Source: Clostridia bacterium
GTDB taxonomy: Bacteria > Bacillota > Clostridia > Oscillospirales > CAG-272
NCBI GenBank assembly: GCA_017471825.1
Contig: JAFURQ010000012.1
Coordinates: forward strand, 1-61,820
Direction: 5' to 3'
DNA length: 61,820 bases
The translations under genes and the position numbers were made by a program. The notes under the pieces were generated by a model, which saw only the letters and a program-made list of their open reading frames with translations, was not told where the DNA came from and searched no databases. Shown one piece after another: positions 1 to 8,464 of this stretch; position 1 is the first letter of the stretch; each line of letters starts with the position of its first letter.

Positions 1-70
1 AGTGACAAGATTTGAACTTGCGACTTCTTGCTCCCGAAGCAAGCGCTCTACCAAGCTGAGCCACACCCCG
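1..70 (-). tRNA. tRNA-Pro (anticodon CGG), 3' end cut by the window edge
   Basis: Read on the minus strand from position 70. The acceptor 5' strand CGGGGTG, a GCTC/GAGC D-arm, anticodon stem CTTGC/GCAAG with loop TTCGGGA, and a T-arm GCAAG-TTCAAAT-CTTGT are all present. The anticodon is CGG, which reads proline codon CCG. The visible 3' acceptor strand (CACT) pairs with the 5' strand; the last acceptor bases and discriminator lie outside the window. It has no promoter of its own close by. The nearest good promoter is at 317-345, upstream of a broken second tRNA-Pro. Confidence 0.93.
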
Positions 71-224
71 ATTGGTGTAAAACGGTATTTTTTTGTAAGT
101 GGTCAAACATGTGGTCAGACCGAAGATTTGATGATTTTTCGGCATTCGGGAGAGCCGAAAAAGTCAGTGTTTTCAAGGGCTTTCGGCACTTTCCGAAAAA
201 TCTACGCCGAGAACGGTGATTGAG
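71..224. other. Spacer between the two proline tRNAs, possible element end
   Basis: No convincing gene. Visible structure: direct repeats GTGGTCA at 99-105 and 111-117; a hairpin TTTTTCGGC (135-143) with GCCGAAAAA (154-162); a second hairpin TTTCGG (181-186) with CCGAAA (193-198). Repeats of this kind beside an interrupted tRNA resemble the arm-site end of a tRNA-targeting integrative element. No integrase gene lies between the tRNAs, so this would be an end or scar rather than a whole element. Confidence 0.4.
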
Positions 225-262
225 ACCCGAAACTGGCGCGCTACCAACTGCGCTACACCTCG
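225..262 (-). pseudogene. 5' half of a second tRNA-Pro(CGG), truncated after the anticodon loop
   Basis: On the minus strand from 262 the bases follow a proline tRNA: acceptor CGAGGTG, TA, D-arm GCGC-AGTTGGTA-GCGC, G26, anticodon stem CCAGT and loop TTCGGGT. After position 38 the sequence should return ACTGG but reads CTCAA and then bears no relation to a tRNA. The gene therefore stops being a tRNA exactly at the end of the anticodon loop, a usual crossover site for tRNA-targeting integrases. Its acceptor differs from the intact neighbour (CGAGGTG against CGGGGTG), so it is not a recent copy of it. Confidence 0.75.
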
Positions 263-316
263 TTATGTGTGGTTTTTAAAAATTGTTTTTCACCGATGTT
301 CTGAAATTGCTCAATT

Positions 317-345
317 ATTATAACATATTTGGTGGGTTGTGTCAA
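317..345 (-). promoter_or_regulatory. Consensus promoter for the tRNA-Pro region
   Basis: On the minus strand TTGACA (345-340) and TATAAT (322-317) are 17 bp apart. The promoter fires about 55 bp before the truncated tRNA and about 247 bp before the intact tRNA-Pro, so the intact tRNA is probably processed from this transcript. Confidence 0.8.
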
Positions 346-380
346 TGCTTAAAGGGAAAAATGTTTTTTTATTTTTTGGA

Positions 381-409
381 TAGACATTGCGCGGGTTTTG
401 TGGTACAAT
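381..409 (+). promoter_or_regulatory. Promoter of the SpoU-family methyltransferase gene
   Basis: TAGACA (381-386), a 17-bp spacer and TACAAT (404-409), 34 bp before the start codon at 444. Confidence 0.65.
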
Positions 410-443
410 TTGTTTAAAGAAAGCTTGGTTGGGGGAAGAATAT

Positions 444-1292
444 ATGGCCAACATAATTCGGATAGATGATTTTGATGCGCCGGAGCTGGACGTTTACGTA
501 CGGCTGACCGGAGCGCAGCTGCGGCGAAGGCTGGAGCCTGAGCGCGCGATATTTATAGCGGAGAGTCCGACGGTTATTGAGGTGGCACTCAATGCGGGGT
601 GCGTACCCGTGTCGCTTTTGGCTGATGAGAGGCTCATAAACGGTGCGGTTAAGGGAATTATCAAGAGGCTTGAAAAAATGCCGTCGGAGAATCCCGACGG
701 AATACCGATATATACCGCCGAGCGCGATATTCTGACAAGGCTTACGGGCTTTGAGCTGACGAGGGGAGCTCTGTGCGCTATGCGCCGCCCCGTGTTAAAA
801 AGCGTGCGTGAGATCTGTGCCTCGGCGAAGCGAATTGCCGTTTTTGAGGAGATTGCCGATTCGACGAATATCGGGGCGCTGTTTCGCTCTGCGGCGGCGC
901 TCGGAATGGATGCGGTGCTTGTAACGCCGACCTGCTGTGACCCTCTTTGCCGCCGCGCCGTGCGCGTGAGCATGGGCACAATTTTTCAGGTTCCGTGGAC
1001 GCGGATAGGCGAGACGGCGGCTGACTGGCCGCGCGATATCTCGCTTCTCACCGAGCTCGGCTTCAAGACCGTTGCTATGGCGCTTACCGACGAGTCGGTG
1101 AGCATTGATGACCCGGCGCTGATGGCGGAGGAAAAGCTTGCCATCGTGCTTGGTACCGAGGGGACGGGGCTCTCCAAAAGGACTATTGCAGACTGCGATT
1201 ACACGGTGAAGATACCTATGTCGCACGGGGTAGATTCCTTGAACGTCGGTGCGGCAGGTGCGGTCGCCTTCTGGCAGCTTGGCAGACACTGA
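444..1292 (+). CDS. TrmH/SpoU-family RNA 2'-O-ribose methyltransferase
   Basis: A predicted SAM-dependent 2'-O-methyltransferase of the SPOUT superfamily, acting on tRNA or 23S rRNA in the cytoplasm; the exact nucleotide cannot be told. The 282-residue protein has an N-terminal substrate-binding part (about 1-115) and a C-terminal catalytic knot with all three family motifs: DSTNIGALFRSAAALG (motif 1), the VLGTEGTGLS loop (motif 2) and IPM-HGVDSLNVGAAGAVAF (motif 3). The start at 444 is chosen because GGGGGAAG lies at 431-438; the open frame begins earlier at 387 with no ribosome-binding site. It appears monocistronic and is followed by an independent promoter. Confidence 0.88.
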   Translation: MANIIRIDDFDAPELDVYVRLTGAQLRRRLEPERAIFIAESPTVIEVALNAGCVPVSLLADERLINGAVKGIIKRLEKMPSENPDGIPIYTAERDILTRLTGFELTRGALCAMRRPVLKSVREICASAKRIAVFEEIADSTNIGALFRSAAALGMDAVLVTPTCCDPLCRRAVRVSMGTIFQVPWTRIGETAADWPRDISLLTELGFKTVAMALTDESVSIDDPALMAEEKLAIVLGTEGTGLSKRTIADCDYTVKIPMSHGVDSLNVGAAGAVAFWQLGRH

Positions 1293-1313
1293 CTGTTAAA
1301 AAACAAAAAACGC

Positions 1314-1342
1314 TTGAAATACGAGATACATTGTGCTACAAT
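1314..1342 (+). promoter_or_regulatory. Promoter of the HAD phosphatase gene
   Basis: TTGAAA (1314-1319), 17-bp spacer, TACAAT (1337-1342); 25 bp before the ATG at 1368. Confidence 0.75.
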
Positions 1343-1367
1343 AAGCAAGGAAAGCGAGGTACAAAAA

Positions 1368-2153
1368 ATGGATATACAGAATATTTTAAACAAAAAGGGA
1401 TTTATCTGTGATATGGACGGTGTTATCTATCACGGAAACAGGATTCTTGACGGAGTTTCCGACTTTGTCAACTGGATGATAGAAAACGGCAAGAAATTCG
1501 TTTTCCTTACCAACAGTCCCGAGAGAACGCCGCACGAGCTGAGCATGAAGCTTGAGCGCATGGGGCTTTCGGTGTCGGCAGACCATTTTTACACGAGCGC
1601 TATGGCGACGGCGGAGTTTCTTAATTCACAGGCTCCCGGCTGTACCGCATACGTTATTGGCGAGGCGGCGCTGTCAAAGGCTCTTTACGACTACAAGATT
1701 TATATGAACGATATAAACCCCGATTACGTTGTTATAGGTGAAACGAGAACCTATAGCTTCGAGAAGATTGAAAAGGCGATAGCCCTTGTAAACAAGGGTG
1801 CGAAGCTTATAGGTGCCAATCCCGACACGGTCGGAGTTACCGAGAGCGGAATAATGCCCGCGACGGGCTCGCTTGTCGCGCCTATCGAGATAGCGACGGG
1901 TAAGAAGGCGTATTTCGTCGGCAAGCCCAATCCGCTTATGCTTCGCCACGGACTCCGTATGCTCGGCTGTCACAGTGAGGACATTGCCTTTATCGGTGAC
2001 AGAATGGATACGGACATTATCGCGGGAATAGAATCCAACATCGACACGGTGCTCGTGCTTACGGGCGTTACGGCGCGCGAGGATATAGGAAATTTCCCCT
2101 ACCGCCCTAAATACGTTCTCGACAGCGTAGGAGATATAGTGAAGAAGCCTTAA
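1368..2153 (+). CDS. NagD-like HAD-superfamily phosphatase
   Basis: A cytoplasmic phosphatase of HAD class IIA (NagD/AraL/PGPase type), probably dephosphorylating a small phosphorylated metabolite. The 261-residue protein shows the four HAD motifs: CDMDGV with the nucleophile Asp near residue 13 (motif I), LTNSPERT (motif II, usually TNN), GKPNP carrying the catalytic Lys (motif III), and IGDRMDTDI (motif IV). The start at 1368 is preferred to the frame opening at 1314 because a GCGAGGT ribosome-binding site precedes it and because the promoter -10 lies inside the longer frame. It is convergent with pepF across a shared terminator. The substrate cannot be inferred from context. Confidence 0.87.
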   Translation: MDIQNILNKKGFICDMDGVIYHGNRILDGVSDFVNWMIENGKKFVFLTNSPERTPHELSMKLERMGLSVSADHFYTSAMATAEFLNSQAPGCTAYVIGEAALSKALYDYKIYMNDINPDYVVIGETRTYSFEKIEKAIALVNKGAKLIGANPDTVGVTESGIMPATGSLVAPIEIATGKKAYFVGKPNPLMLRHGLRMLGCHSEDIAFIGDRMDTDIIAGIESNIDTVLVLTGVTAREDIGNFPYRPKYVLDSVGDIVKKP

Positions 2154-2154
2154 T

Positions 2155-2187
2155 AAAAAATCGCTTGCGAAAAGCAAGCGATTTTTT
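2155..2187. terminator. Bidirectional terminator between the HAD phosphatase and pepF
   Basis: The stem AAAAAATCGCTTGC pairs with GCAAGCGATTTTTT across a five-base loop, giving a U-run on both strands between two convergent genes. Confidence 0.9.
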
Positions 2188-2211
2188 ATTAAGGTATACC
2201 CGTGTGAAATT

Positions 2212-4014
2212 TTAGTGCTTCTTTGAGTAGATTTCTCTGAACTGTGCGACAGAGGACGCGAAATCCTCGATGGCGTCGGTGACAACTGCGGGGTCACGCA
2301 TATCAATTCCTGCAACGAGAAGGGAGTCGAGGGGTGATTTCGAATCGCCGCATTTGAGGAAGTCGATGTACTTTCCGACGTATTCGGCACCCTCGGTTTC
2401 GATTCTTTTTACAATAGCGCTTGCCGCAGAGATGCAGGTTGCGTATTTGTAAACGTAGAAGCAGCTGAAGAAGTGAGGAATGCGCGCCCATTCGAGAGCG
2501 ATTTGCTTGTCGCAGGCTACGTCCTTGCCGAAATACTTTTTAACGAGTCTGTAATACTGCTTGTTAAGCACCTCTGCGGTGAGGGGCTCGCCCTTTTCGC
2601 AAAGCGCGTGTATCTTCTTCTCGAAGGAAGCGAACATCGTCTGTCTGTAGAGGGTTCCCTTGTAGGTTTCCATAAGCTGATTGAGGATGTACAGCTTCTC
2701 CTCATCGCTCTTGCACTCGCGGAGCTTACGGTGAGCGAGCAAAAGCTCGTTAACCGTCGAGGCAACCTCGGCAACGAAGATTCGGTAGCTCGAGTTGTGG
2801 GGCTCGTTGTAGTGTGTGGAGAACCAGGTGTGCATCGAGTGACCTGCCTCGTGTGCGAGGGTGGATATATCGTCGTAATTGCCGTTATAGTTGAGAAGAA
2901 TGTAGGGCTCGGTGCCGGGGCCGCCGGAGCTGAAGGCGCCGCCGCGCTTGCCGCGAGTGGGGTAAACGTCTACCCAGCCGCGCTCGGTGAGTCCTGCCCT
3001 GAGGTTTTCGTAGTACTCGTCGCCGTATATTTTTACGGTTTCTAGAACCTCGTCAACCGCTTCCTCGTAGCTATATGTGGTGTTGAGCTCGCTTACTAGA
3101 GGAGCGTAAACGTCGTAGAGGTGGAGCTTGTCAACGCCGAGAACCTCGCGCTTGAGCTCATAGTAGTCGTAAAGGGGCGCGAGTCCTGCCTCAACTGCCT
3201 TGATAAGACTGTTATAGATTTCGGGGGTAACCTCGTCCTTATAGGTCGATGCGGTCAGCGAATCCTTGTGCTTGCGCGTTTTGGCAAGGGTGGTTTCCTC
3301 CTTGATTCTGCCGTCAAGGACGGTTGCGAAGGTGTTGGCAAACTGACCGTAGGTCTTGTACATCATACGGAATGCCGCACAGCGCACGCGTCTGTCAGCC
3401 GAGCGGAGATATATGCCGTAGTTTGCATCGGTAAGCTCCACGCTTTTGCCCTCGTCGTCGCGGATTTTGCCAAAGCGCATATCCGAATTTGCGAAGATGC
3501 TTCTGATTTCGTCGTGCGAGCCGAGGCAGTTGCCGAGACCTGACATAAGCTTTTCACACTCGTCGGAGAGGGTGTGGGGCTTTTCGCGAAGGGTCTTTTC
3601 AATAAAGCGGCGGAAGGTTTCAAGCTTCGGATATTCGGTTATCCATGCAAGAGCCTTGCCGTCCTCGAGCTTCAGAATATAGGGGGTGACAAACCAGGTC
3701 GCTCCATCTGCCTTTACCGCGAGGCTTCTTACCTTTGCGGAGAGTGCCTGATAAAAATTGTCGGACGTATCCACTGAAAAATGAAGGGAAGCGTAGTGCC
3801 AGAGCTTTTCGATAAGCTCCTCTATATCGTACATATCGCGAATAGCGGAGTAGAGCTGCTCGGCTCCTGCGGTCATGGTTTTTTCGTGCCTTGGGAATGC
3901 CGCGATTTTCTCCTCGGCAAGCTTATAGTCGGCGTTAAACGCCGATATATCACTGTAAATTACAGAGAGGTCCCATTTGTATTTTTGGTCGACGTCTTTT
4001 CTTTCGAGAGGCAT
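2212..4014 (-). CDS. pepF: Oligoendopeptidase F (M3 family zinc peptidase)
   Basis: A cytoplasmic zinc metallopeptidase that cuts short peptides, normally in peptide recycling. At 600 residues it has the usual PepF length. The M3B helical N-terminal half is followed by the catalytic motif HEAGHSMH (about residue 388), preceded by the glycine-rich FSSGGPGTEPYILLNY strand typical of PepF. AAGGAG lies before the ATG at 4014. It starts 35 nt after the stop of the antiporter gene on the same strand with no promoter visible in between, so the two are probably co-transcribed; no functional link is obvious. Confidence 0.94.
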   Translation of the reverse strand: MPLERKDVDQKYKWDLSVIYSDISAFNADYKLAEEKIAAFPRHEKTMTAGAEQLYSAIRDMYDIEELIEKLWHYASLHFSVDTSDNFYQALSAKVRSLAVKADGATWFVTPYILKLEDGKALAWITEYPKLETFRRFIEKTLREKPHTLSDECEKLMSGLGNCLGSHDEIRSIFANSDMRFGKIRDDEGKSVELTDANYGIYLRSADRRVRCAAFRMMYKTYGQFANTFATVLDGRIKEETTLAKTRKHKDSLTASTYKDEVTPEIYNSLIKAVEAGLAPLYDYYELKREVLGVDKLHLYDVYAPLVSELNTTYSYEEAVDEVLETVKIYGDEYYENLRAGLTERGWVDVYPTRGKRGGAFSSGGPGTEPYILLNYNGNYDDISTLAHEAGHSMHTWFSTHYNEPHNSSYRIFVAEVASTVNELLLAHRKLRECKSDEEKLYILNQLMETYKGTLYRQTMFASFEKKIHALCEKGEPLTAEVLNKQYYRLVKKYFGKDVACDKQIALEWARIPHFFSCFYVYKYATCISAASAIVKRIETEGAEYVGKYIDFLKCGDSKSPLDSLLVAGIDMRDPAVVTDAIEDFASSVAQFREIYSKKH

Positions 4015-4049
4015 TGCTAATCTCCTTATCTTTTGTTTTTATTTGTGTA

Positions 4050-5387
4050 TCAGTGCTTTTTAGGGTCGTAGGATTCTACGTCGTGGTGGTGATGACGGTG
4101 GAAAAAGCCGCTGTTTTTGCGTCTTGCGCTCGTTTTTCCCTCTGCGGATATATCTCCTGCGGCGGTGAGTGCCATTTTGGTAAGCATAGGTCCGACAAGC
4201 TCGTAAATAAGAACGGCAAAGAGGGTGATGTTGGAAATAACCGTTCCTATATTTGCGTTGGCACCGATAAATGCCTCCTTGGATTTGATTGCCATACCGA
4301 GCGCAACACCCGCCTGCGGGAGCAGGGTTATGCCGAGATAGTCAACTATGTTTTTGTCACACTTCATAAGGCGCGAGCTTGCGTAGGCGCCGGAGTATTT
4401 TCCGAGCGAGCGCGAGATGATGTATACCACGCCGATGAGGAGTATATAGGGGTTGAGGAATACAGAAAGCTCAAGCTCAGCGCCGCTGATAACGAAGAAA
4501 AGAATTAACACGGGTGCCGCCCACTTATCCACTCTGCTCATAAGCTCAAGCGAGAAGTCGCATATATTGCAGAAAACCGTTCCGAGCATCATGCAGGAGA
4601 GCAGGGGAGAGAAGGCGACGTGAACGGAGCCGATAGAGAAGGTGAGCTTCGAGAGCGCAACGGTGAACAGAACGAAGCAAAGCGACATTGCAAGGCGCTT
4701 TGAATTTGAATGGAAGAAGCGCTCGCACAGGGTAAAGAGAAGTCCCATAACGAAGCCGAGCAAAAGGGAGAAGAAAACCTCAATAAGCGGCTCGAGAATG
4801 ATAGCGGCGATGCTTACGGAGCCAACCGCAAGTGAGCGCGCGATTCCAAAGGATATTGCAAAGAGAACGAGGCCGACCGCATCGTCAAGAGCAACTACGG
4901 GCAGAAGTATATCGGTAAGCGCACCCTTTGCCTTGTATTGCTTTACAACCATGAGGGTTGCGGCGGGGGCGGTTGCCGCGGCTACGGCACCGAGCGTGAT
5001 TGCCGCGGGGAGCGGAAGCTCGTTTGGAATGAGGAAGTGAAGTCCTATAAGCGCGGCATCAACGAGAAGGGTAGTGATAACCGCTTGGAAAATACCGATT
5101 ACGGTTGCCTGCTTTCCGATTTTTTTGAGCTGGGAAACTCGGAATTCGTTTCCTATCGAAAAGGCGATAAAGCCGAGCGCAACGTCGGATATGATAGAGA
5201 GGCTTTTTACACTCTCCTGACTGACGAAGCCGAGACCCTCAACATCGAGCGCGCCGAGAAGATAGGGACCGATGAGTATGCCCGCTACGAGATATGCCGT
5301 GACGGCAGGAAGCTGAAGCAGCTTTGCCAATCTTGAGAGCATAAGTCCTGCGAGAAGTGAAATTGCTATTGCCAAAAGGGTTTGCAT
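4050..5387 (-). CDS. Monovalent cation:proton antiporter (CPA2/KefB-NapA type)
   Basis: A membrane antiporter exchanging Na+ or K+ for protons. The 445-residue protein is a succession of about a dozen hydrophobic segments with the CPA2 pattern near the N-terminus (LLQLPAVTAYLVAGILIGP) and later the ALDDAVGLVLFA segment carrying the acidic pair expected for ion exchange. The C-terminal regulatory TrkA-N domain of KefB is absent; instead the protein ends in a short His-rich tail (FHRHHHHD). The ATG at 5387 is chosen because GGAG lies seven bases upstream; a TTG four codons earlier would contain that ribosome-binding site. Probably the first gene of an operon with pepF. Confidence 0.88.
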   Translation of the reverse strand: MQTLLAIAISLLAGLMLSRLAKLLQLPAVTAYLVAGILIGPYLLGALDVEGLGFVSQESVKSLSIISDVALGFIAFSIGNEFRVSQLKKIGKQATVIGIFQAVITTLLVDAALIGLHFLIPNELPLPAAITLGAVAAATAPAATLMVVKQYKAKGALTDILLPVVALDDAVGLVLFAISFGIARSLAVGSVSIAAIILEPLIEVFFSLLLGFVMGLLFTLCERFFHSNSKRLAMSLCFVLFTVALSKLTFSIGSVHVAFSPLLSCMMLGTVFCNICDFSLELMSRVDKWAAPVLILFFVISGAELELSVFLNPYILLIGVVYIISRSLGKYSGAYASSRLMKCDKNIVDYLGITLLPQAGVALGMAIKSKEAFIGANANIGTVISNITLFAVLIYELVGPMLTKMALTAAGDISAEGKTSARRKNSGFFHRHHHHDVESYDPKKH

Positions 5388-5468
5388 CGTTTTCTCCAAA
5401 AGATATTTCTTTATATTGTTTTATGGCGTTATTTGGGGGAGTGCCGCAGATTCCCCGAACAAATATAT

Positions 5469-5497
5469 ATAGTATCACACTCGACGGGATTTTTCAA
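5469..5497 (-). promoter_or_regulatory. Promoter of the antiporter-pepF unit
   Basis: On the minus strand TTGAAA (5497-5492), 17-bp spacer, TACTAT (5474-5469). Confidence 0.6.
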
Positions 5498-5554
5498 GAG
5501 CTTTTTTAAATAAATATTGCGCGCGTAAAATTTTTGGCGTTCGGTGCGACGGAG

Positions 5555-6571
5555 TTATTTATAGTCAAGGGATATTTCGCCCGCGAGGTCGCTTTCCATA
5601 AGTGCCTTTATCGTTTCGGTATCCGAATATTTGGTGAAAAGATAGTAAAGCTTCGTAACCGCCGCCTCGGTGGTCATATCGTGTCCGCTTACGGCACCCG
5701 TGCGCGTGAGGTACGAGCTTGCGGCGTATGCGCCGAGCGATACGTTGCCCTTGCCGCACTGAGAGGTGACGACTATTACTGTGCCGCGCTCGCGAGCCGC
5801 GAGCAGAACGGGCTCGAGCTCCTTGCCGTTTGGTATATTTCCTGCGCCGAATGCCTCGAGAACCACTCCGCGAGCGCCTCCTGCGAGAACCGATTCGAGA
5901 AGCCTCGGCTGGAAGCCCGGGAACATTTTGATAACGGCTATCGGAGCCTCGTTAAGCTCGAAAAGTCTGAATTTGTCTGACGAGCCCTGGCTCAAAAACT
6001 TTTTGCGGTAAACTATGGCGGTGCCGATTTCGGCAAGCCTTGGATAGTTTGGCGAGGAGAACGCCTCGAGGTCGTCTGCGGAAATCTTCGTAACGCGGTT
6101 GCCGCGCATAAGCTGACCGCCGAAATAGAGGCAGACCTCGCGCACCTCACCCGATGCCGCAACGAGCATAGAGGTTACGAGGTTGTCGGTGCCGTCACTC
6201 CGCATACGGCAGAGGGGAATCTGAGAGCCGGTAAAAACAACCGCCTTGTCGAGTCCCTCGAGCATAAACGACATAGCGGACGCGGAATACGCCATAGTGT
6301 CGGTGCCGTGCAGAACCACGAACCCGTCGAAATCCTCATATCTGTCGCGTATTACCCGTCCTATCTCGTTCCATTCGCGGAAGGTTATATCCGAGGAATC
6401 GAGCAGGCGCGAGAGGCATATTACCTCGTAGCTCGGGAAATCGGGCAGGCTGATATCGTGAATTTTGTCAAGCAGCTCGGGAAATGCCGAGGGATTCGGC
6501 GCATAGCCGTCGTCGGTTGGCATCATACCTATCGTGCCGCCGGTATAGATAATGCAAACGTGTTTTTTCAT
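5555..6571 (-). CDS. ansA: Type I (cytosolic) L-asparaginase
   Basis: Hydrolyses L-asparagine to aspartate and ammonia. The 338-residue protein has both family signatures: YTGGTIGM near the N-terminus with the nucleophilic Thr, and LHGTDTMAY (about residues 85-93) with the second Thr-Asp pair, followed by VVFTGSQIPL. No signal peptide is present, as expected for the cytosolic type I enzyme rather than the periplasmic type II. Upstream, a promoter at 6613-6641 faces away from the next gene. Confidence 0.92.
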   Translation of the reverse strand: MKKHVCIIYTGGTIGMMPTDDGYAPNPSAFPELLDKIHDISLPDFPSYEVICLSRLLDSSDITFREWNEIGRVIRDRYEDFDGFVVLHGTDTMAYSASAMSFMLEGLDKAVVFTGSQIPLCRMRSDGTDNLVTSMLVAASGEVREVCLYFGGQLMRGNRVTKISADDLEAFSSPNYPRLAEIGTAIVYRKKFLSQGSSDKFRLFELNEAPIAVIKMFPGFQPRLLESVLAGGARGVVLEAFGAGNIPNGKELEPVLLAARERGTVIVVTSQCGKGNVSLGAYAASSYLTRTGAVSGHDMTTEAAVTKLYYLFTKYSDTETIKALMESDLAGEISLDYK

Positions 6572-6612
6572 ATCCGTTCCATTCTTTTCGTTTTACGTTA
6601 ATTGACAATTAT

Positions 6613-6641
6613 ATTTTAGCAAATCAAGTGTCACAAATCAA
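6613..6641 (-). promoter_or_regulatory. Promoter of ansA
   Basis: On the minus strand TTGATT (6641-6636), 17-bp spacer, TAAAAT (6618-6613); back to back with the promoter at 6661. Confidence 0.65.
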
Positions 6642-6660
6642 GGGGTTTTGGATTTTAATA

Positions 6661-6689
6661 TTGACAATTGTTTTTCGCGCGTTTATAAT
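6661..6689 (+). promoter_or_regulatory. Perfect consensus promoter of the zinc-ribbon membrane protein
   Basis: TTGACA (6661-6666), exactly 17 bp, TATAAT (6684-6689); 35 bp before the ATG at 6725. Confidence 0.85.
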
Positions 6690-6724
6690 AAAGTTAACAA
6701 AGAATATTTCAAGGAGGAATACCT

Positions 6725-8407
6725 ATGAGTAAAAAGTTTTGTATTTATTGCGGTACAGAGCTTGTAGCCGAGGCACTCTATTGCTCCGCTTGCGGAAAAA
6801 AGCAGACCGCAGAAGAGCCCGAGGTAGCAGAAGCACCTGCGGTTGAGGCGGTTCCCGAGGCGGTCCCCGAAAGCGTCGCTGAAGAAGCGACCGAGATCAC
6901 CGTGACAGAAACGGTAGAGGCCACTGTTACCGCACCTGCCGTTCCTGCGGCAAAGCCGAGAAAGAAAATCCCGCTTATCTCTCTTATCCGCAACGCGCTG
7001 ATTTTGGCGCTTGCTATCGTGATGACGGTGGCGGCGTTCGTTCCGTTCTCAAAGCTTGAGGTCAGTGCGGACGATATGGACATCGGTATGTCGGGCATGG
7101 ATTTCGATATAGAGCTCGAATTTACCGCTATTGACAACATAGTTTTATTCTTCGATTCCCTGAAGGAAATACCCGAGGAGGAGCTTGTTGACACCGAGCT
7201 TTACGGTGAGATAGAGGAGAAGGCTGAGGAGCTTGCAGAGCTTATAGTCGACGAGAGAATAGAGGATTTTGACGACCTCGACGGCAGAGCAGAGGACGTT
7301 TTCTACGACATCGTTTACCTCTCCGTTCGCCTTGCTATGCAGAGCGATATGGCGAAGGCACCCGTAGCATACGCCACGCAGGCGATTTTGTCGTTGCTTT
7401 ACATACTCGTCGCGCTTGCGTTCCTCGTATTCGCGATTCTTAACTTCATCTGCACCTTCGGTCTTATGAAGCGCGCGCAGGAGCCTATGTATAAGTGGAC
7501 TCTTACAATGCTTTCCGCCATTCCTGCGGTCATCATTTCTCTTGCTTATGCGCTCTTTGCATCGTTCAGCTCCGAGGCGGAGATGTCGGATATGACAGTC
7601 ACAGCACTCATTCTTTCGGTTTCGGTGCTTGTTGTGGTATTCGTATTCAGGCTCGTGTTCGGTAAGAAGGAGGGCAAGCTTCGTCCTGTTGCAAGAGCGA
7701 TAGCTATGGGCCTTGCCGTTGCGGTTATTTGCGTAGCACTCGCGCCTGCGGCTATAAGCACCGTAAAAACTCAATTTAACGGTAGCACAAGGGCTAAGGA
7801 GGCTGATATCCCCGTTGATTACAGCACGATTACCGATTTCACGATTTCGGAGCCTACGGGTGAAGAAATTGAAAAGGTAAGGGACGATTACACCACAGCC
7901 GCAAAGACTGCTTACTATGAGCAGCTCTTCTCCTCATTTGCACACCTCACCAAGCTGAAGGCGGAGGACACGGCGGGACAGATGCTCAATTCTACGTTCC
8001 TTGTATCCCTCATCGCTACAAAGACGGAGGAATCCGTACCTGCCATGATTGCCCTGACGCCCCTGTTTGCGATACTCGCGGTTGTCGGTGCGGCAATAGT
8101 TCTATGGCAGAACACTCTCTATTTCGTGTACGGAAAATACTCAAGGGCTACGGTCATAGCATCGAAGATAGCGAGCGCTGTGGCGGCGGTTGCCGCCCTT
8201 GCAATCGTAATAGTTCTCGTCACGATTGCAAATTCGATAGTAGAAAAATATATGGAATCTGACTACACCGTAAAAATCAGCGCGGGAATAATCTCGCTTG
8301 CCATTCTCGCGGTAGGCTCCGTATTCTGCCCCGCAAGGCTCGAGCCAAAGCCCAAGCGCGAGGAGGCGGTTGAGGCTCCCGCAGAGGAAGCAGAGCAAAT
8401 TTTCTAA
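6725..8407 (+). CDS. Zinc-ribbon multi-pass membrane protein of unknown function
   Basis: Not recognised beyond its parts. Residues 1-25 form a zinc ribbon (FCIYCG...LYCSACGKK), followed by a low-complexity Glu/Ala/Val linker to about residue 80. After that come one transmembrane segment (about 93-110), an acidic extracellular or lumenal stretch (about 115-205) and six to eight further hydrophobic segments. The layout is that of clostridial zinc_ribbon_2 membrane proteins. The gene has a very strong ribosome-binding site (AAGGAGG) and a perfect consensus promoter, so it is probably well expressed. It stands alone and ends at the terminator shared with the PL8 gene. Confidence 0.7.
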   Translation: MSKKFCIYCGTELVAEALYCSACGKKQTAEEPEVAEAPAVEAVPEAVPESVAEEATEITVTETVEATVTAPAVPAAKPRKKIPLISLIRNALILALAIVMTVAAFVPFSKLEVSADDMDIGMSGMDFDIELEFTAIDNIVLFFDSLKEIPEEELVDTELYGEIEEKAEELAELIVDERIEDFDDLDGRAEDVFYDIVYLSVRLAMQSDMAKAPVAYATQAILSLLYILVALAFLVFAILNFICTFGLMKRAQEPMYKWTLTMLSAIPAVIISLAYALFASFSSEAEMSDMTVTALILSVSVLVVVFVFRLVFGKKEGKLRPVARAIAMGLAVAVICVALAPAAISTVKTQFNGSTRAKEADIPVDYSTITDFTISEPTGEEIEKVRDDYTTAAKTAYYEQLFSSFAHLTKLKAEDTAGQMLNSTFLVSLIATKTEESVPAMIALTPLFAILAVVGAAIVLWQNTLYFVYGKYSRATVIASKIASAVAAVAALAIVIVLVTIANSIVEKYMESDYTVKISAGIISLAILAVGSVFCPARLEPKPKREEAVEAPAEEAEQIF

Positions 8408-8425
8408 TACAAATTTACCTTGATA

Positions 8426-8458
8426 AAAAGAGCAGACACAAGCCGTGTCTGCTCTTTT
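8426..8458. terminator. Bidirectional terminator
   Basis: AAAAGAGCAGACAC pairs with GTGTCTGCTCTTTT over a five-base loop, between the convergent genes ending at 8407 and 8465. Confidence 0.92.
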
Positions 8459-8464
8459 GCTTTG

